A DNA stretch of 64,000 bases. Source: Lacrimispora xylanolytica. GTDB taxonomy: Bacteria; Bacillota; Clostridia; Lachnospirales; Lachnospiraceae. Positions within the stretch are counted from its first letter, which is position 1; the number at the start of each line of letters is the position of its first letter. Made by a program: the position numbers and the translations under genes. The DNA lies in contig NZ_CP113524.1 in NCBI RefSeq assembly GCF_026723765.1, forward strand, positions 2,589,001-2,653,000, read 5' to 3'. This document shows positions 18,152 through 26,323 of this stretch, piece after piece. The notes below the pieces were generated by a model, which worked only from the letters and a program-made list of their open reading frames with translations, was not told where the DNA came from and did not search any database.

Positions 18152-19869
18152 GTTACTTCCTCCTCTCCGTATTGAACCTGATATGTTTTATAATACTGTC
18201 CCCTCATGTTCATCAGCTCTTCATGGGTTCCTCGCTCTATAATCCTTCCTTCAGAAAGAATCAGGATTTCATCTGCATTCCGTACTGCAGAAATCCGGTG
18301 AGCAATGATAATTTTAGAGCTTTTATTCAGCTTTGACAGATGAGCTTCAATCTCTCTCTCTGTTTCCATATCAAGAGCTGAGGTGGAGTCATCAAGAATC
18401 AGCAGAGGACTTTTCTTTGCAATTGCCCTTGCAATGCTGATACGCTGCTTCTGGCCTCCGGAAAGGCCTACTCCTCGTTCTCCAATTACGGTATCATACT
18501 GCTCCGAAAGCTTAGATATAAAGTTGTGGGCTTCTGCTGATATGGAAGCCTGCTGGACAATCTCCCATTCCGTGGCATCCTTATTTCCTGTTTTAATGTT
18601 TTCCGTAATGCTGTCGGAAAAGAGAAATACATCCTGCATAACCACAGAAATCTGACCTCTCAACAGGGACAGAGGCAGCTCCCTCACATCCACTCCGTCA
18701 AGCAATATCTTACCGTCCGTAACATCGTAAAACCGCTGAATCAGATTGACGATGGAGCTTTTTCCAGAACCGGTAACTCCCATGATTCCAAGAGTCTTTC
18801 TCTTGGTTAAAGAAAAGGCAATATCCTCAAGAATTTTCTTTCCATCAAGTTCAAAGCTTACATGGTCAAAAACAAGATCACCATTAATATGTTCCGGCCA
18901 CACGGGCTCTTCGGCATCCTTGATTACCGGCTTTTCATCCATGATTGCCTTGATCTTTTTGTTGGAGGCCATGGCTGCGGCTAAATCGTTGCTCAGCCAG
19001 CCTACCATTTCCATGGGCCAGATAATGTTATTGGCATATTCGGAAAATGCACCTAATTCACCGATGGTCATTTTCTCATAAATAACAAGGATTCCTCCGA
19101 TTACAATTACCGATATCATAAGGATTTTAGACAAAAATGAGATATTCGGCTGATAGCGAATGAGAAGCTTTGCCTGTTTCATGTTTAAGTCATAATATTT
19201 CTTATTGTGCTTTCTAAACTTGCCGATTTCATATTCTTCTCTGGCAAAAGCCTTTACCGTACGAATCCCAGCAAGATTTTCCTGAGCTACGGTATTTAAT
19301 TCTGCCGTCTGTTCACTGATCTTATCATACACTTCTCCAAGACCGTTCTCCATCTTAATGGCATACCAGGCTATGAGCGGCATGATAGCCAATGGTACTA
19401 ATGTAAGCACCGGACTGATGCGATACATGCAGACAAGCACAATAATCGTATGTATGGTACATTCCAGAACCAGCATTCCTACGAAACCGAATGCGTTCCA
19501 GATTCGTTCTGCGTCATCTTTGATTCTTGCCATCAATTCCCCGGTGTTGTGGCCATCAAAGTAATCCATAGATAAGGTCTGTATATGATCGAATAAATCC
19601 TTTCTCAGACCGCTTCCTATCCCCGCCGCAGCATAGTCAAAAATAAATTCCTTGGTGTACTGGAAAATCGCTCTTCCAAATCCGATTCCGATAAGTCCTA
19701 ACAGCAGGTTCATCAGAATCTGCATATTACCGCCCACGATTACATCATCAATAATATGCTTCGTGATCTGGGGAGACATTGCATCGAGAAAAACGCTGAT
19801 GAACATCGCGGTGATTGCAAGGACATACAGGAAACAATACTTCTTTAAATACTTCCACAGATTTTTCAT
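18127..19869 (-). CDS. Heterodimeric ABC multidrug exporter, degenerate-site subunit (BmrC/LmrC type)
   Basis: A 580-residue half-transporter starting at MKNLWKYLKK (19869), where AAAGGAGGAAGT precedes the ATG; the frame is open 40 codons further upstream, but that part runs through two terminators. Six membrane helices are followed by a nucleotide-binding domain with Walker A GVTGSGKSS, signature LSGGQKQRI and Walker B LLILDDSTSALD. The residue after the Walker B Asp is Asp instead of the catalytic Glu, the mark of the non-hydrolysing subunit of heterodimeric exporters. Gene order (degenerate subunit first) is the same as Bacillus subtilis bmrCD, which is controlled by ribosome-mediated attenuation through a short leader gene. 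A comparable leader arrangement lies directly upstream here. Confidence 0.88.
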   Translation of the reverse strand: MKNLWKYLKKYCFLYVLAITAMFISVFLDAMSPQITKHIIDDVIVGGNMQILMNLLLGLIGIGFGRAIFQYTKEFIFDYAAAGIGSGLRKDLFDHIQTLSMDYFDGHNTGELMARIKDDAERIWNAFGFVGMLVLECTIHTIIVLVCMYRISPVLTLVPLAIMPLIAWYAIKMENGLGEVYDKISEQTAELNTVAQENLAGIRTVKAFAREEYEIGKFRKHNKKYYDLNMKQAKLLIRYQPNISFLSKILMISVIVIGGILVIYEKMTIGELGAFSEYANNIIWPMEMVGWLSNDLAAAMASNKKIKAIMDEKPVIKDAEEPVWPEHINGDLVFDHVSFELDGKKILEDIAFSLTKRKTLGIMGVTGSGKSSIVNLIQRFYDVTDGKILLDGVDVRELPLSLLRGQISVVMQDVFLFSDSITENIKTGNKDATEWEIVQQASISAEAHNFISKLSEQYDTVIGERGVGLSGGQKQRISIARAIAKKSPLLILDDSTSALDMETEREIEAHLSKLNKSSKIIIAHRISAVRNADEILILSEGRIIERGTHEELMNMRGQYYKTYQVQYGEEEVTWQSIPAE

Positions 19870-19919
19870 ACTTCCTCCTTTAAACATTTTTAAACTTGTT
19901 AATTTCTGCCCAAATATAG

Positions 19920-19960
19920 AAAAAAACCGAAAAAAACAGCGCAAAGCGGTCTTTTTCGGT
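19920..19960 (-). terminator. Second terminator-like hairpin in the exporter leader
   Basis: On the minus strand ACCGAAAAA pairs with the later TTTTTCGGT, with an inner CGC-TTT-GCG stem, and the hairpin is followed by seven T. It lies 50 bases before the exporter start codon and directly after the first terminator. Two such structures in series in front of a gene suggest a transcription checkpoint rather than an ordinary gene end. Confidence 0.7.
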
Positions 19961-19966
19961 AAATTC

Positions 19967-20011
19967 TCAAAAAAATAACCGCAGCCCATACAGACTGCGG
20001 TTCATACACAT
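19967..20011 (-). CDS. 14-codon ORF overlapping the attenuator hairpin
   Basis: ATG at 20011 is preceded by AGGAG at a spacing of about 9 bases. It reads MCMNRSLYGLRLFF and stops at TGA just after the terminator stem. A ribosome translating it would cover and melt the stem at 19977-20002, which would let RNA polymerase pass. This is a proposal from the layout: no coding-bias test is possible on so few codons. It could also be chance that AGGAG and ATG are so placed. Confidence 0.35.
   Translation of the reverse strand: MCMNRSLYGLRLFF
19969..20002 (-). terminator. Intrinsic terminator / candidate attenuator before the ABC exporter
   Basis: Arms AACCGCAG and CTGCGGTT form a perfect 8-bp stem with a 10-base loop, followed on the minus strand by ATTTTTTT. 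It lies between the 35-codon leader ORF and the exporter genes. An upstream AGTCT (20030-20034) can pair with AGACT (19992-19996) in the loop and 5' arm, one possible alternative fold. Confidence 0.8.
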
Positions 20012-20049
20012 AAAGATACTCCTGTTAAGAGTCTATGATCCCTTGCTTA

Positions 20050-20157
20050 TTACATGCAGAGATCTTCTATGTTCGATGAGGCAGACTGAATGAATTTCAT
20101 ATTAACTACAACATTGCCGATTCCTTTAAATTTAATTCCGTTGTTCATGTTTCTCAT
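20050..20157 (-). CDS. 35-residue leader peptide ORF upstream of the ABC exporter
   Basis: A short ORF with a perfect AGGAGG exactly 8 bases before its ATG, as good as any in the window. It reads MRNMNNGIKFKGIG, then NVVVNMKFIQ, and ends EDLCM before TAA. There is no membrane helix or cleavable signal and only one Cys, so a bacteriocin is not obvious. It is followed within about 50 bases by an intrinsic terminator and then the heterodimeric ABC exporter. Bacillus subtilis bmrB is a comparable leader ORF placed before bmrCD, where drugs that stall ribosomes relieve termination. By analogy this would be a regulatory leader. The alternative is a small peptide exported by the pump. Confidence 0.65.
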   Translation of the reverse strand: MRNMNNGIKFKGIGNVVVNMKFIQSASSNIEDLCM

Positions 20158-20260
20158 AGCTTCTGCCTCCTTTTCTTAATTTAATAAATATTATCAATCA
20201 CTAGAATACTGCCAATATTTTCATTTGTCAAGTTATTTATGAACATTTAGATAATTTAAT

Positions 20261-20956
20261 CTAAACCAGATACAGTTTCTTCTTTGCCCTTATGGCTTCC
20301 TTCCATTTGAAGCAATCATTGATATGAAGCATCATATGGCGTGTGGGAGGCATTAAAAGGAGTCCGGCCACATCTTTACCGCCCCAGTAGTCAAGAAGCC
20401 ACTTTGAGTCCTCTTCATCCGTTACTCCGCCCTCCAGCCTTATTTTTTCTATAGCCTGAGGGGTGACCTTCCTAACCATATCTCCTGGTCGTAAGTCTGA
20501 TACAATCTGTCTCGTTCTCATTCCAACAGCTGACCGATAACGTAGTAATTCTTCTATTACCAGGCTTTTGCTTAGATTCATGATACCGTTATCATCTAAG
20601 GCGTTACCAGAGTCTGTAATGGGAGCTTTCATTCTTTGCTTCCAATCCTCGTTAAACAGCTGTTCTCCTTCTGCCACCAGGATTCCCATGGTCAGATCTT
20701 CAATTCTTGCAATATGCCAGACCACCCATGCTATGGTTTCATCCTTGCTGGTAGGCATTACAGAATATTCCCATGTCTCTAAATCAGCGAACAATTGGTC
20801 GACTTCATTTCCCCCTTCTTTTGATATATTCGAAAGGTGCAGCTTTTTATGTATGTCCAGGAAAAGAGTTTTTGCCTCCTCTATCTTGTCCTTCTTTCGA
20901 ATGATAGAATTTAATTCCTTATGACTTTCACTCAAACCTTCTCCAAAATACTTCAT
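20261..20956 (-). CDS. DinB-like superfamily protein
   Basis: A 231-residue soluble protein with the four-helix DinB/YfiT-like pattern: a conserved WVVWHIARIEDLTMG segment (about 90-104) with His and Glu, and a C-terminal TRHMMLHINDCFKW segment with two His. These give the metal-binding triad common in the family. Members include thiol-S-transferases and many proteins of unknown role; no specific substrate can be assigned. The start follows GAGGAGCT. It is 14 bases downstream of the cupin gene on the same strand, so they probably form an operon. Confidence 0.75.
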   Translation of the reverse strand: MKYFGEGLSESHKELNSIIRKKDKIEEAKTLFLDIHKKLHLSNISKEGGNEVDQLFADLETWEYSVMPTSKDETIAWVVWHIARIEDLTMGILVAEGEQLFNEDWKQRMKAPITDSGNALDDNGIMNLSKSLVIEELLRYRSAVGMRTRQIVSDLRPGDMVRKVTPQAIEKIRLEGGVTDEEDSKWLLDYWGGKDVAGLLLMPPTRHMMLHINDCFKWKEAIRAKKKLYLV

Positions 20957-20970
20957 AAGCTCCTCCTCAA

Positions 20971-21300
20971 TTACTGCACTGGAACAACTGCAAAAAATAT
21001 AAGGTCCTTATCACCAGTATTAATTAAGCTGTGGGTATGTCCCTTAGGGCAATAGTGGCAAACCCCTGGAGATACAGCTTCCTCTCCCCCGTCATATATA
21101 ACGGTTCCTTCTCCTTCCAGTATGTAAAAAATCTCACTGCTGGTATCGTGGGTATGCATTCCAATGGATGCACCCGGGACCAGTCTACCCTTTTGTATCT
21201 TGTTAAGCTCATCCAAATACATCCTGGTGTTGAATTCTTTTTCTCCCCCGTTAAAATGAGGAAGTACTTTTTCTTCTGTCTCATCAAAATGAATGATCAT
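20971..21300 (-). CDS. Small cupin-domain protein
   Basis: A 109-residue single-domain cupin. Motif 1 is seen as GASIGMHTHDTSSEIFYILEG without its ends (His-x-His, then Glu), and motif 2 as CHYCPKGHTHSLIN (His). These are the usual metal ligands of the beta-barrel. Such short cupins bind a metal and either act on small molecules or sense them; no specific reaction can be named. The start has GAGGAGAAGGC upstream. It is the first gene of a pair with the DinB-like gene. Confidence 0.85.
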   Translation of the reverse strand: MIIHFDETEEKVLPHFNGGEKEFNTRMYLDELNKIQKGRLVPGASIGMHTHDTSSEIFYILEGEGTVIYDGGEEAVSPGVCHYCPKGHTHSLINTGDKDLIFFAVVPVQ

Positions 21301-21419
21301 GCCTTCTCCTCGCTCTCTCCTTGTATCCCGTGCTTGCCGGGTGATAGCATATTTCTTCTATCAAATTACCACGCAGGCAAAAGAAAAACAACCCCTTCAC
21401 AGGATTTTTAATAAAAGAA

Positions 21420-21458
21420 AGCAGGCAAAGTGTTTTTTGTAAAACAACATTGCCTGCC
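21420..21458 (-). terminator. Terminator of the glycan operon
   Basis: GCAGGCAA pairs with TTGCCTGC and the stem is extended by GTTTT/AAAAC-like pairing, followed on the minus strand by a T-rich run. It lies 10 bases after the beta-galactosidase stop codon and closes the seven-gene operon. Confidence 0.85.
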
Positions 21459-21467
21459 CATTCATAG

Positions 21468-24400
21468 TTATCTTTTTTCGATGATAAATTCTGTAATAAG
21501 TTCTTCTTCACCGCTGATGCAGTATTCTGGATGAACTGGTGCTCCCCAGCTGTCATCACCGCCTACACCTCTCATGGCACCTAAGATGTTTACCACGGTA
21601 TAACGCACTGCCGGAAGGTCTTCTCTGTGAGTCGCTGATTCCAATTCTTCCGCCGTATATGGCAGAACAGAGACATCAAAAGGCTTATTTACTGCCCGGA
21701 AGCCAATGGAATGGCCTTCCATATCGGATACCTTCAGCCAGCGGACCTCCGTTCTGTTGCCGCATTCCTGGGGCACCAGATACCGGGATATATTGTTTTC
21801 CGGAGTATCCTTATAGATTCCAAGCCTTGCGCCCCTGTTACGGTCACTGTAATTTTCCTCCGGTCCTTTGCCGTACCAGGCAAATTTCTTTACTGCTTCC
21901 GGAGTAATCAGTCTCAAACCAAAGGCAGGAAGCTGAGGAAGCCCTTTTTGTCCCTGGTATACGGCCTTAACCTGAATGGCACCGCTTCCATCTACGAGAT
22001 AAGTGACCTTTGTCGAGGATTTGGGAACAGTGGATAATTCATAGAGATAAGATACTTTTATGAAACCATCTCCCTCCTCCACTTCACAGTTCTTATTATC
22101 GTAGCGATAAAACCGTCCTGCGCCATACCAAACAGAACTGTTTACAGAGAATTTATTGCCTTTATCATTGTCCGTAGTAGCTCTCCAGTATACCGGCATC
22201 ACAGGTCTTCCAACCCATTCCTTACCATCATAGACCAGGGAAACAATGCTTCCTTCCTGTCTGGAGAATAATACCCGAAAGCCTTCTCCAAAGACTCCGA
22301 TGTTGACGTCACCATAAATCACCTTCAATGGCTCTTTGAAAGAGTTTTCTGTCTTCCCTTCTACCAGATAAACATTCTCTCCAAAGGAAATCTCAAATCC
22401 GGCATCAGCCCATAAGGTATCCTGTTTTAACAGGGCGGAGACCTGACGTACATATTCTCCTGGCTCTGTAAACTCCGGAACTTCCACATAAATCAATTGT
22501 GTTTGCAGGGGATCGACTTCTGCAAAGAAGCTCTTCTGGAATACAAGCTCTCCATCCTTTAACACGGTGTATACAAACTCCAAATCAGAAGTGTCTGTAA
22601 ACATTCTTCTGTTTTCTATGGTTGCGCCCTTAGGATCAGGAGTGAGGCGGATATCCTGATACAGATATTTAACCTCCTGGGCCTTGGGTGATTCGGTTCG
22701 GTCTGCATATACAATACCATTGCCACAGAAGCTGTAATCCGTGGGCCGGTCTCCAAAATCGCCGCCGTATGTCATGTGCTCTTTTCCATAGGCGTCCTTC
22801 TTCATCAGAGACTGATCCATGTAATCCCAGATAAAGCCGCCCTGGTACATGTCATACTGATCTTCTAATTCTGTATACTTGTGCATTCCGCCCAGAGAAT
22901 TTCCCATGGCATGCATATATTCACAAAGAATAAATGGCTTTTCCGGATCGCCTTTTAAGTATTCTGAGACGTCAGATGCGGTTGCATACATACGACTTTC
23001 CATATCACTGATCCTGTCATATTCCCGGTTGTGGAAAACGCCTTCATAGTGAACCAGTCTTCCCGGATCCCGCTCTCTAAAGAAATCAGCCATTGCAAGA
23101 ATGTCTTCTCCCGCATAGGACTCATTTCCACATGACCAGATCAGTACGCTTGGGTGGTTCTTATCCCGTTCCAGCACGGACTTTGCACGGTCCACAACGC
23201 ATTCCTTCCATTCCGGAAGATTGCCCGGTACATTCCAGGAAGGTTCCACAGCACCCATCTTCTGCCAGGAGCCGTGACTTTCTAAATTCGCTTCATCAAT
23301 GAGATAGATTCCATATTCATCACAGAGCTCATACCATAGACTCTGATCAGGATAGTGGCATGTACGCACGGCGTTGATATTGTGGCGTTTTAAGAAGCGG
23401 ATATCCCACATCATATCTTCTTTGGTAATGCTCCGCCCTCTTCTCACATTAAACTCATGACGGTTGATGCCTCTAAATACGATTCGTTTTCCGTTTAGAT
23501 GCATGATACGGTCTTTCATCTCGAAGCGCCGGAACCCTATTTTCTGAGGGATGACTTCCCTTACGCTGCCCTGATCGTCGGTAAGCACGAATGTCAGTTC
23601 ATAACGATAAGGATCTTCTCCGGACCATAAACGGGCTTTTTTCACGCAGGTAGTAAATTCTACGTCCCTTTTTGCCGGGACAGCGTCCCATTTGGTAACT
23701 TCTACCCCTTCCCCATCCCTCAAAATGGCAGAAATGGTTCCGCTTATTCCTCCAGTGAGCTTAAGCTCTGCCCGTAACAGGCCATCCTCGTAATCATCGG
23801 AAACATCTCCGTGAATAAAGATATCTTCTACATGGCATTCCGGTATTGCATACACATAAACATCACGGAAAATACCGGAAAACCGGAAGAAGTCCTGATC
23901 CTCAATCCAACTGGCGCTGCTTCTTTTATATACCTCCACGGCAAGACGGTTGGTACCTTCTTTTAATGCATGTGTAATTTCAAACTCAGATGGGGTGAAG
24001 GAATCTTCTCCATAACCGATAAAGATTCCGTTTAGCCATACATAAAAAGCGGTCTCTACTCCCTGAAAGGATATAAACTGACGTTTTCCCTTAAGTGGCG
24101 CTTCCAGCTCAAAATCTCTTAGATAACTGCCCACCGGGTTGTTGCTTTTATCTGTAAACGGCGGACGGATATCTGCCAGTCCATCCCATGGGTACATGGT
24201 GTTAATATACTGGCATTGACCGTATCCGTTTAATTCTATATGACCTGGCACCTCAATGGTACCAAATTGGTCCGCTGAAAAATCGGCTTTATAAAAGTGT
24301 TCTACCCTCTCTCCTGGATTGTCTGCATAGGAAAATTTCCATATGCCATTTAACGACTGACGAAGCCTCATTTCCCCAAATTCCGCTTCTTCTGCAGATT

Positions 24401-24494
24401 CATAATAACAATGATCGGAATGGGCCTGGATACGATTTACCGCAAAAACCTGCGGATCCTCCAGCCATTCCAGCTTTGCTGTTTTCAGTTCCAT
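21468..24494 (-). CDS. lacZ: Beta-galactosidase, GH2 (LacZ type)
   Basis: A 1008-residue GH2 enzyme of full LacZ length. I start it at MELKTAKLEW (24494), preceded by AAAGGAGGGG. Domains in order: sugar-binding jelly roll, immunoglobulin-like domain, TIM barrel, and the C-terminal beta-sandwich. Seen are GINRHEFNVRRGR, AVRTCHYPDQSLWYELCDEYG, the acid/base WSCGNES, and the nucleophile region FILCEYMHAMGNSLGG. No signal peptide: intracellular. It is the last gene of the uronate-glycan operon, so its natural substrate is probably a beta-galactoside unit in that glycan rather than lactose. The LacZ family is certain; the exact substrate is inferred from context. Confidence 0.9.
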   Translation of the reverse strand: MELKTAKLEWLEDPQVFAVNRIQAHSDHCYYESAEEAEFGEMRLRQSLNGIWKFSYADNPGERVEHFYKADFSADQFGTIEVPGHIELNGYGQCQYINTMYPWDGLADIRPPFTDKSNNPVGSYLRDFELEAPLKGKRQFISFQGVETAFYVWLNGIFIGYGEDSFTPSEFEITHALKEGTNRLAVEVYKRSSASWIEDQDFFRFSGIFRDVYVYAIPECHVEDIFIHGDVSDDYEDGLLRAELKLTGGISGTISAILRDGEGVEVTKWDAVPAKRDVEFTTCVKKARLWSGEDPYRYELTFVLTDDQGSVREVIPQKIGFRRFEMKDRIMHLNGKRIVFRGINRHEFNVRRGRSITKEDMMWDIRFLKRHNINAVRTCHYPDQSLWYELCDEYGIYLIDEANLESHGSWQKMGAVEPSWNVPGNLPEWKECVVDRAKSVLERDKNHPSVLIWSCGNESYAGEDILAMADFFRERDPGRLVHYEGVFHNREYDRISDMESRMYATASDVSEYLKGDPEKPFILCEYMHAMGNSLGGMHKYTELEDQYDMYQGGFIWDYMDQSLMKKDAYGKEHMTYGGDFGDRPTDYSFCGNGIVYADRTESPKAQEVKYLYQDIRLTPDPKGATIENRRMFTDTSDLEFVYTVLKDGELVFQKSFFAEVDPLQTQLIYVEVPEFTEPGEYVRQVSALLKQDTLWADAGFEISFGENVYLVEGKTENSFKEPLKVIYGDVNIGVFGEGFRVLFSRQEGSIVSLVYDGKEWVGRPVMPVYWRATTDNDKGNKFSVNSSVWYGAGRFYRYDNKNCEVEEGDGFIKVSYLYELSTVPKSSTKVTYLVDGSGAIQVKAVYQGQKGLPQLPAFGLRLITPEAVKKFAWYGKGPEENYSDRNRGARLGIYKDTPENNISRYLVPQECGNRTEVRWLKVSDMEGHSIGFRAVNKPFDVSVLPYTAEELESATHREDLPAVRYTVVNILGAMRGVGGDDSWGAPVHPEYCISGEEELITEFIIEKR

Positions 24495-24592
24495 AAAGAA
24501 CCCCTCCTTTGATTCAAACTGTGGTTCCATTATAATCCACATAAGGAAAAGACGCTACCTTATTTTCAAATTTAAGTGTACCGATTCATGGA

Positions 24593-26290
24593 TTACATAT
24601 AGGTTTCTACTCTGGTCTCCAGACGTATGGGTTCCCCTTTTTTTATCCGGTAAACCACTGCCGGAATGGACGCGTTAGGATAAAGCACATTGGTGTTTGG
24701 ATCTGCTTCAATGACAATGCCTTTTGCCTCCGGACCTTTCCCGGAAACGTGGCAGCCCTGCTTGTTATAAGACACAGAGGATTTCGTTCCTTCTGCCCTT
24801 TGCTCATAGCCTTCCGTGAACTTTTCAACGGAAAAGCCACAGTCATATGCCATGCAATCGTACTGGCTTTCTATCTCATGGATTCTTTCATGACCATATT
24901 CTTTGGGAACAATGGTGGTCGTTACTGTTATGCCCGGAAACGGATGCCAGCGACTGATTACACGATCTTCCAATACCTCATAGGAATCACTATATTTTCT
25001 CACAAAAACATAATCATCTCCGTCAATGACAAAGGCAAGGGATGAATCCGGTGCATTTTCATGAAGTATGATCTGGCTTCTTGCAACAGAGAATCCAAAT
25101 CTGGTGGAATAGGCAAATTTAGAGTATTTTTCTGGTACATGACCGTGTCCGTACTTCTCACAAACGCCTGCCGGATAGGAAATAACATCACTGCCGTGAC
25201 GATGCATCAGCATATCCGCCTGCTTTAACAGCTTTATTTCAGAAAGGGGAGGAAGTTCCTTTGCTTCAGCCTTCCAGAAGGGGTGATCATCAGGAAGGGC
25301 GAGACATAAGAGTATCTTCATTCCCCAGTAGGGAGAACCTGGCGCATTGTACCGTTCCGCCATTATAAGGTTTGGGTAGCTGTAGCCAATGGTTAAGACT
25401 CCATCCCGGTCAAACATCTTTTGATCCATCCACCAGCTTATATGGCGGCTGATGATTCCTTTTACAACACCTAAGGGAATATCATCAAGTCCTGCAAATA
25501 CGTAGGCCGACCAGAAAGCTGCTTCCCCAAAACGATAGGAAAGACTTCTTCCGTATGGAAGCGCGGCACCATTTTTATCAAACCAGTAAAGGAAGTCTCT
25601 GGCAAATAAAACAGCCCGTTCTTTAAAACGAAGACACCGGTCAGGGTCATCCTCTTCCATGGCCTTAGCATAAATCAGCCCATAGTAATGAAGGGCAAAG
25701 GAAATATAATAATCCTTTTGACTGGAACCGCCATCCCGGTACCAGCCTTCTCCAGTATAATAGCTTTCTATTTTCGAAAGGCCAGACTCCAGCCGTTCCT
25801 CGTTATAGCGGCGGCCAAGTTTCTTTAAGGCTACATTGACTAATATCATGAAAAACTGCCAGTTGCAGTCTGGGATTATATGTTCATTGATTCCGTAAAG
25901 CCAGTTTGCCAGGTTTTCTTTACCCGTTTCACCCAAAGGCTCCCATACTTTTTCAGGGGTAAAGATAAGACCGCATGCAATAGCCGCCATCTCCACAAAT
26001 CTCTGGTCATAATCCCCGAATCCTCCCCAATATTCCGGATGATCTGGGTCTGTACCATTCTTAAGTCCTTTTTGGTATATCTCTTCAAATCCCGTTCCTC
26101 CACCAAACCAGAAAGGCACCAATGCCCATAAGGGACGGGAAAATGCTTCCATCTCTATACTGGTCTTTGGATAGGTAACACCGCTGTCTCCCAGGTGAAG
26201 CCTTGCACAGCCACGGCTGTACAATGGCTTCAATGGGTTTAAGACCTGGAACATCCACTGAGAAAACTCCTGCTTTGTATCAAGTTTCAT
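24593..26290 (-). CDS. DUF2264 family protein, probable glycan-active enzyme
   Basis: A 565-residue soluble protein. The N-terminal half (about 1-350) reads as an alpha/alpha barrel with blocks typical of DUF2264, such as SIEMEAFSRPLWALVPFWFGG, and FMILVNVALKKLG. The C-terminal part looks like a beta-sandwich (VISRWHPFPGITVTTTIVP). DUF2264 proteins occur in polysaccharide loci of gut and soil bacteria; some members are classed as glycoside hydrolases acting on glucuronides, but I cannot confirm this for this sequence. The start at 26290 has GAGGCG 8 bases upstream and is preferred over an ATG two codons earlier. There is no signal peptide. It lies between GH88 and LacZ in the operon. Confidence 0.8.
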   Translation of the reverse strand: MKLDTKQEFSQWMFQVLNPLKPLYSRGCARLHLGDSGVTYPKTSIEMEAFSRPLWALVPFWFGGGTGFEEIYQKGLKNGTDPDHPEYWGGFGDYDQRFVEMAAIACGLIFTPEKVWEPLGETGKENLANWLYGINEHIIPDCNWQFFMILVNVALKKLGRRYNEERLESGLSKIESYYTGEGWYRDGGSSQKDYYISFALHYYGLIYAKAMEEDDPDRCLRFKERAVLFARDFLYWFDKNGAALPYGRSLSYRFGEAAFWSAYVFAGLDDIPLGVVKGIISRHISWWMDQKMFDRDGVLTIGYSYPNLIMAERYNAPGSPYWGMKILLCLALPDDHPFWKAEAKELPPLSEIKLLKQADMLMHRHGSDVISYPAGVCEKYGHGHVPEKYSKFAYSTRFGFSVARSQIILHENAPDSSLAFVIDGDDYVFVRKYSDSYEVLEDRVISRWHPFPGITVTTTIVPKEYGHERIHEIESQYDCMAYDCGFSVEKFTEGYEQRAEGTKSSVSYNKQGCHVSGKGPEAKGIVIEADPNTNVLYPNASIPAVVYRIKKGEPIRLETRVETYM

Positions 26291-26323
26291 ATACATTCGC
26301 CTCTTTTCAGATTATTTTGATTA

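Noticed and set aside
19870-19989. 40-codon N-terminal extension of the first ABC exporter gene
   Set aside because: It is in frame but is encoded by the two terminator hairpins, has no ribosome site at its ATG and has no counterpart in the family; the ATG at 19869 has a perfect AGGAGG.
20050-20157. 35-codon ORF as a bacteriocin or RiPP precursor for the adjacent pump
   Set aside because: There is no modification enzyme, no double-Gly leader and a single Cys; the terminators that follow fit a regulatory leader better. Not fully excluded.
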